Below are positions 6,451 to 6,871 of a stretch of 6,871 nt of DNA, piece after piece (the first letter of the stretch is position 1; the number at the start of each line of letters is the position of its first letter). The stretch covers positions 1 to 6,871 of the forward strand of contig JBLIOL010000294.1 in assembly GCA_047639615.1 (NCBI GenBank). Direction: 5' to 3'. The position numbers and the translations under genes were made by a program. This DNA is from CAYWNK01 sp047639615. Lineage in GTDB: Bacteria; Planctomycetota; UBA1135; GCA-002686595. The notes below the pieces were generated by a model, which was not told the DNA's origin, did not search any database, and was given only the letters and a program-made list of their open reading frames with translations.

Positions 6451-6482
6451 GTCGCTGCGACGTGCTGGCCTAGGTCGGTACC

Positions 6483-6564
6483 CCGTCATGTCCAATTACT
6501 CAGCCGCCTCGGATCGCTGGGATTACCGCCATCTCGAGGCGCCCAGAACGCGTACAGGCCCCCG
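6483..6564 (+). repeat. Dispersed ~82-nt intergenic repeat, copy D
   Basis: It reads CCGTCATGTCCAATTACTCAG, CCGCCTCGGATCGCTGG, GATTACCGCCATCTCGAGG and GCGTACAGGCCCCCG. It begins 32 nt after the hydrolase stop, the shortest such distance of the four copies. Compared with copy B it lacks one base in the middle block, which shifts every reading frame. Confidence 0.7.
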
Positions 6565-6578
6565 CCTGTTAACCAAAC

Positions 6579-6620
6579 CGGGCCTCTCTGAGAGACGCCA
6601 GAGATTTAGAGAGGGGCCCG
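6579..6620. terminator. Hairpin downstream of the hydrolase gene
   Basis: CGGGCCTCTCT (6579-6589) pairs with AGAGAGGGGCCCG (6608-6620) apart from a two-base bulge. An alternative small palindrome TCTCTGAGAGA (6585-6595) overlaps the left arm. No T-run follows, so its role as a terminator is a guess. Confidence 0.4.
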
Positions 6621-6671
6621 CTTTGGGGCTGGAGCTGACGGGGCGCTTTGGGCCTGGGGAACCCAGGGTCG

Positions 6672-6690
6672 CGCTCTCTAACCTAGAGCG
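6672..6690. other. Short hairpin
   Basis: CGCTCT (6672-6677) and AGAGCG (6685-6690) are perfect complements around a 7-nt loop. A shifted pairing, CGCTCTA with TAGAGCG, is also possible with a two-base bulge. Confidence 0.35.
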
Positions 6691-6703
6691 AGGGCCGGCT
6701 TGG

Positions 6704-6729
6704 CCACCGGCGCGTCTCTCGCCCGGTGG
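6704..6729. other. Hairpin with 7-bp GC-rich stem
   Basis: CCACCGG (6704-6710) and CCGGTGG (6723-6729) are perfect complements around a 12-nt loop. Together with the two hairpins before it, this makes a row of three stems in about 150 nt. Confidence 0.35.
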
Positions 6730-6871
6730 GGGACTTACGCCTGTCGGTGGGACCTCGTCCCTGGCGCCGGGTGTCAACCACCCACGCGCCTTGCGTTACC
6801 CGTGTAAGCCGATAGTGGCTCCCCGGAGCTCGCGGGATTGCGAACTTGCTCCAGGTGGGGGAGTCTGCTCA

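Larger units (their letters stand above)
6451..6871. other. Gene-free 3' region rich in hairpins
   Basis: No gene is supported to the window edge; the one longer minus-strand open frame (6523-6777) is Pro/Gly/Arg-rich, crosses the repeat and hairpins, and resembles no protein. The stretch holds repeat copy D and three consecutive hairpins (6579-6729). GGTGGGGGACTT at 6725-6736 matches bases 4684-4695 beside the second IS5-like remnant, but the rest of that end is absent. Confidence 0.6.

Noticed and set aside
1153..6564. Integron cassette array, with the four same-orientation repeats as attC sites after genes
   Set aside because: Size and placement fit superficially, but the copies lack consistent RYYYAAC and GTTRRRY core sites at their ends, are not clearly self-complementary, one gene is reversed, a decayed IS tail follows copy C, and no integrase is present.
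6725..6736. Third IS5-like right end (GGTGGGGGACTT)
   Set aside because: Only 12 bases match; neither the LNRM coding tail nor the TTCATGCA block is nearby.
6790..6871. tRNA-like GTTCGCAATCCCGCG on the minus strand
   Set aside because: The T-arm does not pair (GCAAG against TCCCG), the loop is not canonical, and no acceptor or anticodon stem can be formed.

Overview
This 6.9 kb window most likely comes from a planctomycete-type bacterium (Planctomycetota). The evidence is a DUF1501 gene of the kind found in large numbers in that phylum, two large secreted proteins with signal peptides, one of which ends in a cysteine-containing GTNYC module that I associate from memory with secreted planctomycete proteins, and high GC content. 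Genus-level placement is not possible from the sequence.

Layout, left to right. (1) The 3' part of a DUF1501 gene on + (1-1053) enters from beyond the left edge. (2) A 524-base spacer (1054-1577) follows. (3) A secreted two-domain protein is on + (1578-2732). (4) A long spacer (2733-3826) holds a strong hairpin, the C-terminal remnant of an rve-type (integrase-core) transposase (3129-3431), and the C-terminal remnant of an IS5-like transposase broken by an in-frame TAG (3589-3753), followed by what looks like that element's right end. (5) A small membrane-anchored protein of unknown function is on - (3827-4324). (6) A spacer (4325-4980) holds a second IS5-like transposase tail (4578-4673) with a matching right end. 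(7) A secreted alpha/beta-hydrolase is on + (4981-6450). (8) A gene-free, hairpin-rich tail (6451-6871) ends the window.

The most notable structure is a dispersed element of about 82 nt. One copy lies in each of the four intergenic spacers (about 1153, 2912, 4472 and 6483), all in the same orientation, and none lies in a gene. It does not look like a working gene, because the copies carry stops and one-base indels relative to each other. I do not recognise it. A 14-nt inverted match to one of its ends sits at the broken edge of the rve transposase remnant.

Only about 61% of the window codes for apparently intact proteins, which is low for a bacterium. Together with three transposase fragments this points to an accessory region where insertion sequences have landed and decayed. 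The four intact or partial genes do not form an operon: spacers are long, one gene faces the other way, and functions are not obviously linked beyond three of them being predicted as secreted or membrane-anchored. I see no CRISPR array, no tRNA or rRNA, no defence or toxin module, and no clear new multi-gene system.
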